Of a stretch of 64,000 nucleotides of DNA, positions 20,248 to 28,500 are shown piece after piece. The notes beneath the pieces are model-generated. The model ran no database searches. It saw nothing but the letters and a program-made list of their open reading frames with translations, and was not told the origin of the DNA. The DNA comes from CAVSUR01 sp963731285 (GTDB taxonomy: Bacteria; Actinomycetota; Actinomycetes; Streptosporangiales; Streptosporangiaceae), in assembly GCA_963731285.1 (NCBI GenBank), contig CAVSUR010000014.1, forward strand, positions 372,001-436,000, read 5' to 3'. Both the position numbers and the translations under genes were made by a program. Every line of letters starts with the position of its first letter. Position 1 is the first letter of the stretch.

Positions 20248-21720
20248 TCAGGACCCGTCGTGGTGGAAGTCACTGTACTGGTAGGGGTTGTCCACCGGCT
20301 CAGACGTGAGCTTGTCCGGGTGCATGGCACCGTGCCAGCCCTCCGGCCCGACCGCGGACCGGACGTGCTCGACGCTCTCGGCGATGACCCGCCGCGCCTC
20401 GGCGAGCCGGTCCTCCAGCAGCAGCCGGTGGTCGTACTTCAGCACCCGCCCGTCCACCATCACCGTGTGCACATCAGCCCGCTGGGCCTGGAATACCACA
20501 TGCCCGGCCGGATGCAGCACCGGGAACATCGCCGGCGATGAGTCGCTGCGGACCAGCACCAGGTCGGCCTGCTTGCCGACGGTGACGCTGCCGATCTGGT
20601 CGCCGAGGCCGATGTGGTCGGCGCCGCCCTGAGTCGCATAGCGGACCACCTCGTCGGCCCGCAACTGCAAGTTCGTCACCGTGTCCCCGCGCTCGTGCGC
20701 GAGCTGATGCTCGCGGGTCCGGTCGGCGTTCAGGGTGGCGCGCATGGCCGCGAACATGTCGGCGCTCCACCACACGCTGGTGTCCACCGACAGCGAGATC
20801 GGGATGCCGTACTTGCGCAGCTCGAAGCTGGACGGGAAGCCCTGCCCGGCACTGCACTCACTCTCGGTCGCCACCGAGGCCTGGCCGCCGGACGCCGCGA
20901 TCCGCAGGTACGAGTCGGCGGACAGCGACGAGGAGTGCACGTGCCTGATCTTGTCGGTGAGGTAGCCGTGCTCGGCGATCAGCCGGATGCTGTCGTCGCC
21001 CGTCACGGCCCACACCCCGCTGTGCGTGGTCACAACGGCGTCCAGCTCGCGGGCCACCGCGAACGCGGCAGCCTCGGGGAACGCCGGGTCGCCGGGCACG
21101 TCGAACGCCAGCATCCAGCTGACCAGGCCGTCCCGGCCGCTGAGCCCGGCCAGCCGCCGGTCGGCGAAGCTGCGGAACTCCGGGCTCGCGGTCCATTCCC
21201 ACGGCGCCTGCGCGAGGTTGCCGTAGGCGAGCACGAACCGGCCGGGCACGGCCTGCAGCGCGTCCAGCGCCGCCTCGCCGTGATCGACCGTCCGCAGCCC
21301 GTGCGACCAGTCCAGCGTCGTCGTCACCCCGGCGTCCACCGACTCGATCGCGGCGAGCAGGTTGCCCGCGTACACGTCGGCGGGCCGCATGACGTGGCCC
21401 CAGTTCACGTAATAGAAGTAGAAGTAGTTCGTCAGCGACCAGTCGGCGCCGAGCCCGCGCTGCGCCGTCTGCCACATGTGCCGGTGCGTGTCAATCATCC
21501 CCGGCATCAGGATCCCGCCCGCGGCGTCGATCTCGACCGCCCCGTCCGGCGCGGCCAGCGACGGCCCGACCGCCGCGATGCGCTGGCCGGTGACCAGCAC
21601 GTCCCCGTTCTCGACCACTGGCTGCGCCGGGTCCATGGTCAGCACCGTGGCGTGCCGGAAAACCACTGGCCGCCCCTGACCGAGCTGCTCGATCGTGGCC
21701 TGGGTGCGCGGACTGCTCAT
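20248..21720 (-). CDS. amidohydrolase/deaminase of the ATZ/TRZ-cytosine deaminase group
   Basis: An intact 490-residue protein (ATG 21720). It has LMPGMIDTHRHMWQTAQRGL (HxH), VVTTHSGVW, IRHVHSSSL and LSVDTSVWWSADM. The C-terminal strand segment is IGSVTVGKQADLVLVRSDSS. The order and HxH...H...H...D pattern fit the ATZ/TRZ-type amidohydrolases that remove amino or chloro groups from heterocycles; this member uses an unknown substrate. It lies 119 bases downstream of three co-directional catabolic genes and may be co-transcribed with them. Confidence 0.85.
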   Translation of the reverse strand: MSSPRTQATIEQLGQGRPVVFRHATVLTMDPAQPVVENGDVLVTGQRIAAVGPSLAAPDGAVEIDAAGGILMPGMIDTHRHMWQTAQRGLGADWSLTNYFYFYYVNWGHVMRPADVYAGNLLAAIESVDAGVTTTLDWSHGLRTVDHGEAALDALQAVPGRFVLAYGNLAQAPWEWTASPEFRSFADRRLAGLSGRDGLVSWMLAFDVPGDPAFPEAAAFAVARELDAVVTTHSGVWAVTGDDSIRLIAEHGYLTDKIRHVHSSSLSADSYLRIAASGGQASVATESECSAGQGFPSSFELRKYGIPISLSVDTSVWWSADMFAAMRATLNADRTREHQLAHERGDTVTNLQLRADEVVRYATQGGADHIGLGDQIGSVTVGKQADLVLVRSDSSPAMFPVLHPAGHVVFQAQRADVHTVMVDGRVLKYDHRLLLEDRLAEARRVIAESVEHVRSAVGPEGWHGAMHPDKLTSEPVDNPYQYSDFHHDGS

Positions 21721-21839
21721 GCGGTCTCCTCTAGACGGCGGGGCCGCATCGCGCGATCCCGCACCAGCCGTGCTTCATGCCGAGCGGCCGGCCCGGCGCC
21801 GCGCTGTGCTGACCAGACCAGTGCGAGCCAGGCCTGGGC

Positions 21840-22322
21840 TCACCAGGGCTGGCTAGCACTGGTCCAGTGCGTGAGGGTGTCGATGTCTTCCATCTTGCTG
21901 ACGTGCCGGGGCGGGGTGACGAACGTCGCGTACGGGGTGACCCGCAGCACGACTCGCTCCTCGTCGCGCGCCATCTTCGCTATCTGACCATGCCGCTCCG
22001 CCGGTACCCGCTCGCCGGCCATCAGCTCGACGATCCGGAGCAGCAGGTCCGCCGCGGCATCCGCGTCGGTCTCCACCTTCGCGTTCCCGTAGACCTGCAC
22101 GTAGGTCATCGGGAAATGCTCGTCCAGCACGCACACGCTGACCTGCGGGTTGCGCTGCGCAGCCCGGGCCTTGCTGCGCGCGGCCATGGTCGAGATCAGG
22201 ATGTCGTCGCCGTCCATCACGTAGTACACGACGGTCATCGCCGGCCCGCCCTCACGCCTGGCGTAGCCGAACACGCAGGTCCGGTGCTCGCGGACGAACT
22301 GGCGGCGCTGCTCGCGATCCAC
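21840..22322 (-). CDS. PPOX-class F420/flavin-dependent oxidoreductase
   Basis: A 160-residue split-barrel protein of the pyridoxamine 5'-phosphate oxidase-like superfamily. It has TCVFGYARREGGPAMTVVYY, ILISTMAARSKARAAQRNPQ (phosphate-contacting Lys/Arg) and VSVCVLDEHFPMTYVQVYGN. Actinobacterial members bind F420, FMN or haem; which one applies here is not evident. The start is GTG 22322, three bases after the stop of the upstream VOC gene, so it is co-transcribed with the dioxygenase and FAH genes. Confidence 0.85.
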   Translation of the reverse strand: MDREQRRQFVREHRTCVFGYARREGGPAMTVVYYVMDGDDILISTMAARSKARAAQRNPQVSVCVLDEHFPMTYVQVYGNAKVETDADAAADLLLRIVELMAGERVPAERHGQIAKMARDEERVVLRVTPYATFVTPPRHVSKMEDIDTLTHWTSASQPW

Positions 22323-22325
22323 GTC

Positions 22326-23249
22326 TCACGACCCGGCGTGCGCGCCGGTCATCAGCGCGGCCAGGTCGTCGGGTGCCAGGAACGATGCCGGCGGCGGGGG
22401 TCCCCAGCTGAACAGGCCCTGCGCGCCGACCATCGTCTCCGGCGTCCACAGCTGGTCGTCGATGATGCAGTCCATATCGGAGTAGTACTCGCTGAAGTTG
22501 CCCGCCGGGTCCTTCAGGTACCAGAAGAAGTTGGACCCGGCGTGGTGACGGCCCAGCCCCCAGATGTGCCGGTCAGGGTGGCCCGCCAGCATGGCGCTTG
22601 CGCCCCGGCCGACCTCGTCGATGTCGTCGACCTGCCACGAGGTGTGGTGCAGGAAGTTCACCGGCGCCGCGAGCACCAGCAGGTTGTGGTGGTCGGTCGA
22701 GCAGCGCAGGAATGAGCCGATGTCGCCGATGTGGTCGCTGGTCTTGAACCCCAGGCCGTCGGTGAAGAACCGGCGGGTCGCGTCCAGGCCGGTGGTGCCG
22801 ACCACAACATGGCCGAGTTTGCGCGGCCGCACCGGCCCGTCCCGCAGCACGCCCGGCGCGCGGCCGGAGGTGCGCTCGATCCGCCCCGGGCCGTTGTAGG
22901 GCGTCGCCGGGATCTCCGGCTGCTCCAGCCGCGGCGCCACCTGCACCCGCGCGGTGAAGCCGGCCACCGGCTCCTCCGCGGTCACGGCGCCGTCGCCGGT
23001 GGCCGCCGCGACGCCCAGGCCGCGCAGCGCGGCGGCGACCCGCTCGATGTCGTCCGGGTCGTCCGCGCCGACGACCACCTCCACTAGCTGCCGCAGCGGC
23101 GTGTGCACCAGCTTGAGCTGCTGGCCGCCGTCCACGGTCGTGAACGAGCCGTCGCCCGCCGGGGTCAGGCCGAATTCGGCGTAGTAGGCGGCGGTCTGCT
23201 CGACGTTGGGAACGCCGATCGTCACGGACGTCAGCCGGTGCAGTGCCAT
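22326..23249 (-). CDS. two-domain VOC protein, type I extradiol dioxygenase-like
   Basis: An intact 307-residue protein with two vicinal-oxygen-chelate repeats. The second carries the Fe(II) ligands: His in RKLGHVVVGTT, His in NFLHHTSWQVDDIDEV and Glu in GNFSEYYSDMD. This is the 2-His-1-carboxylate arrangement of catechol 2,3-dioxygenase and 2,3-dihydroxybiphenyl dioxygenase. RHHAGSNFFWYLKDP is also typical. It should open an aromatic ring next to a catechol-type diol. The FAH hydrolase just upstream would process the ring-fission product. Substrate unknown. Confidence 0.87.
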   Translation of the reverse strand: MALHRLTSVTIGVPNVEQTAAYYAEFGLTPAGDGSFTTVDGGQQLKLVHTPLRQLVEVVVGADDPDDIERVAAALRGLGVAAATGDGAVTAEEPVAGFTARVQVAPRLEQPEIPATPYNGPGRIERTSGRAPGVLRDGPVRPRKLGHVVVGTTGLDATRRFFTDGLGFKTSDHIGDIGSFLRCSTDHHNLLVLAAPVNFLHHTSWQVDDIDEVGRGASAMLAGHPDRHIWGLGRHHAGSNFFWYLKDPAGNFSEYYSDMDCIIDDQLWTPETMVGAQGLFSWGPPPPASFLAPDDLAALMTGAHAGS

Positions 23250-23264
23250 GGCCGGGCTCCTTGC

Positions 23265-24122
23265 TCAGGCGGTGGAATGCGATACGAAGCGGTGCCGGAG
23301 CTCGCCGATGCCCTCGATCCAGCTCACGAGCTCGTCCCCGGGCGCGATCCAGCGCTGCGGGTCACGGCCCATGCCCACGCCGGCGGGCGTCCCGGTGAAG
23401 ATGATGTCGCCCGGCCACAGCGTCACGACCCCGGACAGCCGGGCGATCAGCGCGGGCACGCCGAAGATCAGCGACCGGGTGCGGTCACGCTGCAGCAGCT
23501 CGCCGTTGATGCTGCAGCCCAGCTCGAGGTCATCGGGGTCGGCGATGTCGTCCGGCGTGACCAGCCAGGGGCCGACGGGCCCGAACCCGGGGAACGACTT
23601 GCCCAGGCAGAACTGCGGCGCGGGTCCGGCCAGCTGGCTGATCCGCTCGGACAGGTCCTGGCCCACCGCCAGCCCGGCGACCCGCGCCCAGGCGCCGGTC
23701 TCGGCCACGTTCTGACAGGTCCGGCCGATGATGACGACCAGCTCGACTTCCCAGTCGGTGTGCCCGTCCGGCGGCAGCGTGATCTGACCGTACGGGCCGG
23801 TGATGCAGCTCGGCCATTTGGTAAAGGTGGGCGGAAGCTTGCCCGGCACCCCGAATCCCGACTCGGCCGCGTGCGCGGAGTAGTTCAGCCCGATCCCGAA
23901 GACCTGGCGCGGGGCTGGCGCGGGCGAGCCCAGGTCCTCGGCCTTATACGGCTCGGCGGCGGACAGGTCCGCGGTGGCAGCCCAGTCGCTGAACTCCTGC
24001 CATTGCTCGTACACCGGCTGCACACCCGGGCCGAACCGGCCCCCGCTGGCCTGCTCGACGTCCACCGCATGTCCGTCGCCGGCCAGTACGGCCAGGCGCC
24101 CGGCGATGTTGGCCATGCGCAC
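23265..24122 (-). CDS. fumarylacetoacetate hydrolase (FAH) family protein
   Basis: An intact 285-residue protein with the FAH fold. It has VFGIGLNYSAHAAESG, the metal-binding DWEVELVVIIGRTCQNV (E-x-E), GLAVGQDLSERI, GKSFPGFGPVGPWLV and DIIFTGTPAGVGMG. Family members are hydrolases or isomerases of 2-hydroxy-2,4-dienoates and hydrolyse C-C bonds in meta-cleavage pathways. The start is GTG 24122 with ATG 24116 as alternative. It is the first gene of the FAH-VOC-PPOX operon and divergent from the GntR regulator, which probably controls it. Confidence 0.88.
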   Translation of the reverse strand: MRMANIAGRLAVLAGDGHAVDVEQASGGRFGPGVQPVYEQWQEFSDWAATADLSAAEPYKAEDLGSPAPAPRQVFGIGLNYSAHAAESGFGVPGKLPPTFTKWPSCITGPYGQITLPPDGHTDWEVELVVIIGRTCQNVAETGAWARVAGLAVGQDLSERISQLAGPAPQFCLGKSFPGFGPVGPWLVTPDDIADPDDLELGCSINGELLQRDRTRSLIFGVPALIARLSGVVTLWPGDIIFTGTPAGVGMGRDPQRWIAPGDELVSWIEGIGELRHRFVSHSTA

Positions 24123-24199
24123 GTTTGTTTGCTCCCGCCGCCGCAGTCTGTTAGCTAGCCAGATCCTGCTCTGTGCGGCTGCCGAGTGTCAAGGCAATC

Positions 24200-24214
24200 A
24201 TGATAATCTATCAT
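24200..24214. promoter_or_regulatory. perfect palindrome ATGATA-ATC-TATCAT before gntR
   Basis: Six-base arms with a 3-base spacer match perfectly. The site ends one base before the ATG at 24216 and lies 78 bases from the divergent FAH start. FadR/GntR proteins bind short inverted repeats of this kind, so autoregulation and control of the catabolic operon is likely. The surroundings are AT-rich and contain -10-like hexamers. Confidence 0.65.
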
Positions 24215-24215
24215 T

Positions 24216-24959
24216 ATGAAATCGGCTGAATGGGCTGTGCTCGCGCCCGACCGGATCACCGCGCCGTCCCGGGTGGAGGTCGCCGCCGAGCTTATCGGCA
24301 GGCTAGCCCAGGCCGCCGATCCCGGCGCCCGCCTGGGCACCAAAGCGGAGCTGCGGCTGCGCTGCGGCGTCGCGGTCGGTACGTTCAACGAGGCCGTGCG
24401 CCTGCTGCAGAGCCGCGGGCTGGTGATGGTCCGTCCCGGCCCGGGCGGCGGCCTGTTCGCCGCTGAGCAGTCCGCGCTGGTCCGGCTGGGCAATTCCGTG
24501 CTGGCCCTGGACGCCGAGGAGGCGTCGGTCGCGGACGCGGTGCGGATCCGGGACGCGCTGGACGCCCTGCTGGTCGAGGACGCGCTGTGGCACGCCTCGC
24601 CCGCCGCTATCGCGGCGATGACCGATCAGCTGGCGCAGATGGCGGACGCGGCGCGGGCCGCCGATGCGACCGAGTTCGTCCGGGCCAACTGGCGGCTGCA
24701 CGCGCACATCGCGGCGGTCAGCCCGAACGCGATGCTGCGCTCGATCTACCTCAGCCTGCTGGAGGTGATCGAGTCGCACACGGTGTCGGTGCTGCCGGTG
24801 CCCGAGCAGCCGATGCCGGACTACCTGCAAGAGCGGTACCGGCTGCACCGCGACCTGGTCGACGCGATCGCCCGCCGGGACGGCCAGGCCGCGCTGCGGC
24901 TGTCGGCCGCGCACAACACCTCGGCCGCGCGCGCCCCGGGCCGCCCCGGCCCGGCGTAG
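24216..24959 (+). CDS. GntR-family regulator (FadR/FCD subfamily)
   Basis: A 247-residue protein with an N-terminal winged helix. It reads GTKAELRLRCGVAVGTFNEA and VRLLQSRGLVMVRPGPGGGL, the GntR helix-turn-helix and wing. The C-terminal part is an all-helical FCD ligand domain with VRIRDALDALLVEDAL and AATEFVRANWRLHAHIAAVS-like metal-site His residues, then HRDLVDAIARRDGQAAL. If ATG 24216 is right, no ribosome-binding site is available because the start abuts the palindrome, suggesting a leaderless mRNA. It probably represses the divergent FAH-VOC-PPOX genes. Confidence 0.87.
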   Translation: MKSAEWAVLAPDRITAPSRVEVAAELIGRLAQAADPGARLGTKAELRLRCGVAVGTFNEAVRLLQSRGLVMVRPGPGGGLFAAEQSALVRLGNSVLALDAEEASVADAVRIRDALDALLVEDALWHASPAAIAAMTDQLAQMADAARAADATEFVRANWRLHAHIAAVSPNAMLRSIYLSLLEVIESHTVSVLPVPEQPMPDYLQERYRLHRDLVDAIARRDGQAALRLSAAHNTSAARAPGRPGPA

Positions 24960-25025
24960 CCGCTCAGTTCGCAGCCGCCGCAGGGAGAGGCGAGCCGCGC
25001 GGCTCGGCGCATCATCAGGCCCGCA

Positions 25026-25334
25026 TCACCGGGCCTGCCTCACCGGGCCAGCAGCTGCTCTGACACCTGCCATAGCGGCGGCGGTGGTGTCCAGCGCGTA
25101 AGCGGCCACCCCGGTCCTGGTGCCCGGCTGGGTCAGCCCGGCCTCCTGGCCGTCCTCGAAGTACCGGCCGCCGACCCCGTCCAGCAGCGGCGAGGCCGCG
25201 GCCAGCACCGAGGTGGCCGCGCCCTGCCCAGCGTTCTTCCAGGACGGCCCGCCGCCGCCGGCCGCGGCCCGCATCCGGTCCAGTTCCGCCTCGGTGACGT
25301 AGCGCTGCAGCCGGGTCCGGATCCCGCCGGGCAT
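25026..25334 (-). pseudogene. C-terminal remnant of a short-chain dehydrogenase
   Basis: About 100 residues matching the end of an SDR of the retinol-dehydrogenase/WW-oxidoreductase-like group: GGIRTRLQRYVTEAELDRMR, GPSWKNAGQGAATSVLAAAS, GVGGRYFEDGQEAGLTQPGT and GVAAYALDTTAAA. The nucleotide-binding half and active site are absent. Upstream of 25335 the frame has no SDR character; that DNA instead belongs, on the other strand, to an aldo/keto reductase tail. It is a non-functional fragment. Confidence 0.75.
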
Positions 25335-25517
25335 CTGGCCTGGGTGCTTGGCCAGGGCGAGCGGCTGGGCGTGGGCGTCGGCGTGGTCCCGATCCCCGGC
25401 ACCAAGCGGCGCAAGTGGCTGGAGCAGAACGTCGCCGCCGCCGACCTTGCCCTCACCGCCGACGAGCTGGCCGTGCTCGACCGCCTCGGCGACCAGGTCG
25501 TAGGCGCCCGCTACTGA
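25335..25517 (+). pseudogene. C-terminal remnant of an aldo/keto reductase
   Basis: On the plus strand the frame ending at TGA 25515-25517 reads LAWVLGQGERLG, VVPIPGTKRRKWLEQNVAAA and DLALTADELAVLDRLGDQVV, ending GARY. VPIPGTKR and the following helix are the NADP-binding C-terminus of AKR13-type reductases. About 270 N-terminal residues are missing. It abuts the SDR remnant head to head at about 25335, so both genes lost their 5' ends. Confidence 0.72.
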
Positions 25518-25523
25518 CCGCCC

Positions 25524-25580
25524 CGCGGCCGCCAAGCCCGCGCAAATGGTCCGCTCAGCAGGTTCGAGTAGGCGGCCGCG
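25524..25580. terminator. inverted repeat between AKR remnant and hrpA
   Basis: CGCGGCCGCC (25524-25533) and GGCGGCCGCG (25571-25580) are perfect inverted arms with a 37-base spacer. They lie just beyond both converging stops. A bidirectional terminator is possible, but the loop is long. Confidence 0.35.
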
Positions 25581-25588
25581 AGCGCGAC

Positions 25589-28500
25589 TCAGGCGGCGAG
25601 CCGGTCCAGGGCGGCGGCGATCCGCTGCTCGGAGACCGGCACCGCCGTGCCCAGGACCTGTGCGAACAGGCTGACCCGCAGCTCCTCGATCAGCCACCGG
25701 ACCGCCCGCGCGTCCGGGCCGTCCCGGTCGGCCGCGGCCAGCCGGGCCAGCGTGCGCTGGTAGTCAGCGGTGACCCGGTGCGCGGTCGCCATCCGGGTCG
25801 CATCGCGGCCGACGTCCTCGGGTGCCTTGTCCAGCCGCCGGGACATCGCGCGCAGGTAGCGGACCAGGTCGGGCAGCCGCTGCGGCCCGGTCGCCGAGAT
25901 GAACCCGGGATAGACCAGCGCGGCTAGCTGCGTGCGCATGTCGGCGGCCATCGGGCGCAGTGCCGGGCGGTCCGCCGCGCGGTCCAGCCCGACCTCCACC
26001 TCGTGCGCCTCGGTCATGACCCGACTGACGGTTCCGATCACCTTGGCGGTGGCCGGGGCCAGGCCGACGCGGGCGGCGGCGAGCAGCCGCCCGAAGCCGT
26101 CGCCGTCCCGGGCCGGACCGCCCGCGGCGGCGATGATCTGGTCGGCCGCGCAGGCTGCGCAGTCGTCCACCAGCGCGCCCGCGCCCGGATAGGGCGCCCG
26201 GCTCAGCGCCAGCTTGGCGCTGACCGGCAGCGCGGCGGCGACCGTGCGGCCTCCTGAGGGCACATTCAGCAGGATCAGCCGGCGGGTGCCGTCCCGCATC
26301 GCGGCCGCCGCGGCCGCCGGCGTCTCGAACAGCCGCACGTCGACCGCCCCGCCCGCATCGGCCAGCGCGGGGTAGCCGCGAACCTGCCCGTCGTCGACCA
26401 CCTCGGGCAGCGTGCCGATGTCCCAGGTCCGCAGGCCGGTGCGGGCGATTCCGCCGGCCGCCCGGGCCAGCGCCGCCGTCAGCCGGGGCGCCAGCTGCTC
26501 GCGCAGCGCGTCCAGGTCCTTGCCGGCCGCAAGTACCTGGCCGGATTCGCCGGTGACCCGGAACGAGATCGCCAGGTAGGCCGGCAGCCGGGACAGATCG
26601 AAGGCCTCGCGCGGGATCTCCGGGCCGCCGAGGCGGCGCACCTGCTCGGCGACCGCGTCCCGCAGGTCGCCGTGCGGCTCGCCGAGCCGCTCCAGCACCG
26701 CCCGCGCCGTCTGCGGCGCGGGTACCAGCGCCGTGCGCAGGTGCTTGGGCAGCGACCGGATCAGCTCGGTGACCAGCTCGTGCCGCAGGCCCGGGATCTG
26801 CCAGCTGAACTGGGCCGGTTCCACCCGGTTGAGCTGGCTGAGCGGGATGTCCACGGTCACCCCGTCGGCGGCCGACCCAGGGGCGAACTCGTAGGACAGC
26901 GGCAGCCGGCCAGGCCCGGCCGCTGACCCGCCGCCGGGCGCGGCTGCGTCGCCGGCGGATGTAGCAGCCCCGGCGGGTGAAGCGTCCCCGGCAGCACCGA
27001 GGCCCGGGCTCTGCGTCGTCCAGGCGACCGGATAATCAGCCGCCTCGATCGGCGCCGCGGCCGGGCTGACCAGGTCGGCCAGGTCGAAGGTCAGCAGGCC
27101 GGGGCCGGCGGCCCGCGCCTTCTTCCACCAGCTGTCGAAATGCCGGGCCGACGTCACGCTGGCCGGGATGCGCTGGTCGTAGAAGCCGAACAGCGCGGCG
27201 TCGTCGGCCACCAGGCCGCGCCGCCGGGCCCGCCGTTCCAGGTCCGCGGCCTCGTCGAGCAGCCGCCGGTTCTGCGCCAGGAACTCGTGGTGCGCCTGCC
27301 AGTCGCCCTCGACCAGGGCGCGCTGGATGAACAGCTCCCGGGCCGCGGCCGGGTCGATCTGCCCGTAGTTGACCGGCCGGGCCGCCACCAGCGGCAGCCC
27401 GTAGAGGGTCACCTTCTCGGCGGCCATGACCGCGCCGCGGCGGGCGTCCCAGTGCGGATCCGGGTAACTGCGCGCCACCAGGTGCCCGGACAGCCGCTCG
27501 GCCCATTCTGGCTCGATCCGCGCCACTGTCCTGGCCCACAGCCGCGAGGTCTCCACCAGCTCGGCCGCCATCACCCAGGGCGGCGGCTTCCTGGCCAGGG
27601 CCGAGTCGGGGAAGATGGCGAACCGCGCGCCGCGTGCCCCGGCGAACTCGGCCGGCCCGCGCCTGCGCGCGTTCCCGGCCTGCGGGCCGCCTCGCGCCCC
27701 GCGGTCGGCGTCCAGCATGCCGATCTGCGAGAGCAGCCCGGCCAGCAGCGCGCAGTGCACCCGGTCGGCCAGCCCGGCGGCCCGGTCCCGGCCGGGCCGT
27801 TCCTCGTCAGCGGCCCGGTCCCGGCCGACAGCGATGCCCACGTCGCGGGCCGCCTGCCGGAGCTGGCCGTGCACATCCTGCCATTCCCGCACCCGCAGGT
27901 AGTGCAGGTACTCGCGGCGGCACATCCGGCGCAACGCCGACGCCGACAGCTCGCGCTGCTGCTCGCGCAGGTAGTCCCACAGGTTCACCAGCGACAGGAA
28001 GTCCGAGCCCGGCTCGGCGAACCGCGCGTGCTGCGCGTCGGCTGCCTCACGGGCGTCGGGCGGCCGTTCCCGCGGGTCGACGATGGACAGCGCCGCGGTG
28101 ATGATCAGCACCTCGCGCAGGCAGTCCTGGCCGTCGGCGGCGAGGATCATCCGGGCCAGCCGCGGGTCGGCGGGCAGCCGGGCCAGCTTGCGGCCGACGG
28201 CGGTCAGCCGGGTGCTGCCGCGCGTGCTGGTCACCGCGCCGAGCTCGGCCAGCAGCCGGACGCCGTCGGTAACCTGGCGCGAGTCTGGCGGGTCGAGGAA
28301 CGGGAACGCCGCGACCTCGCCCAGCTCCAGCGCCGCCATCTGCAAGATCACTGACGCCAGGCTGGTCCGCAGGATCTCCGGGTCGGTGAACTCCGGCCGG
28401 GCGGCGAAGTCCTCCTCGCTGTAAAGCCGGATGCACACCCCGTCGCTGGTGCGGCCGCACCGCCCCTTGCGCTGATCCGCCGAGGCCCGCGATACCGGCT

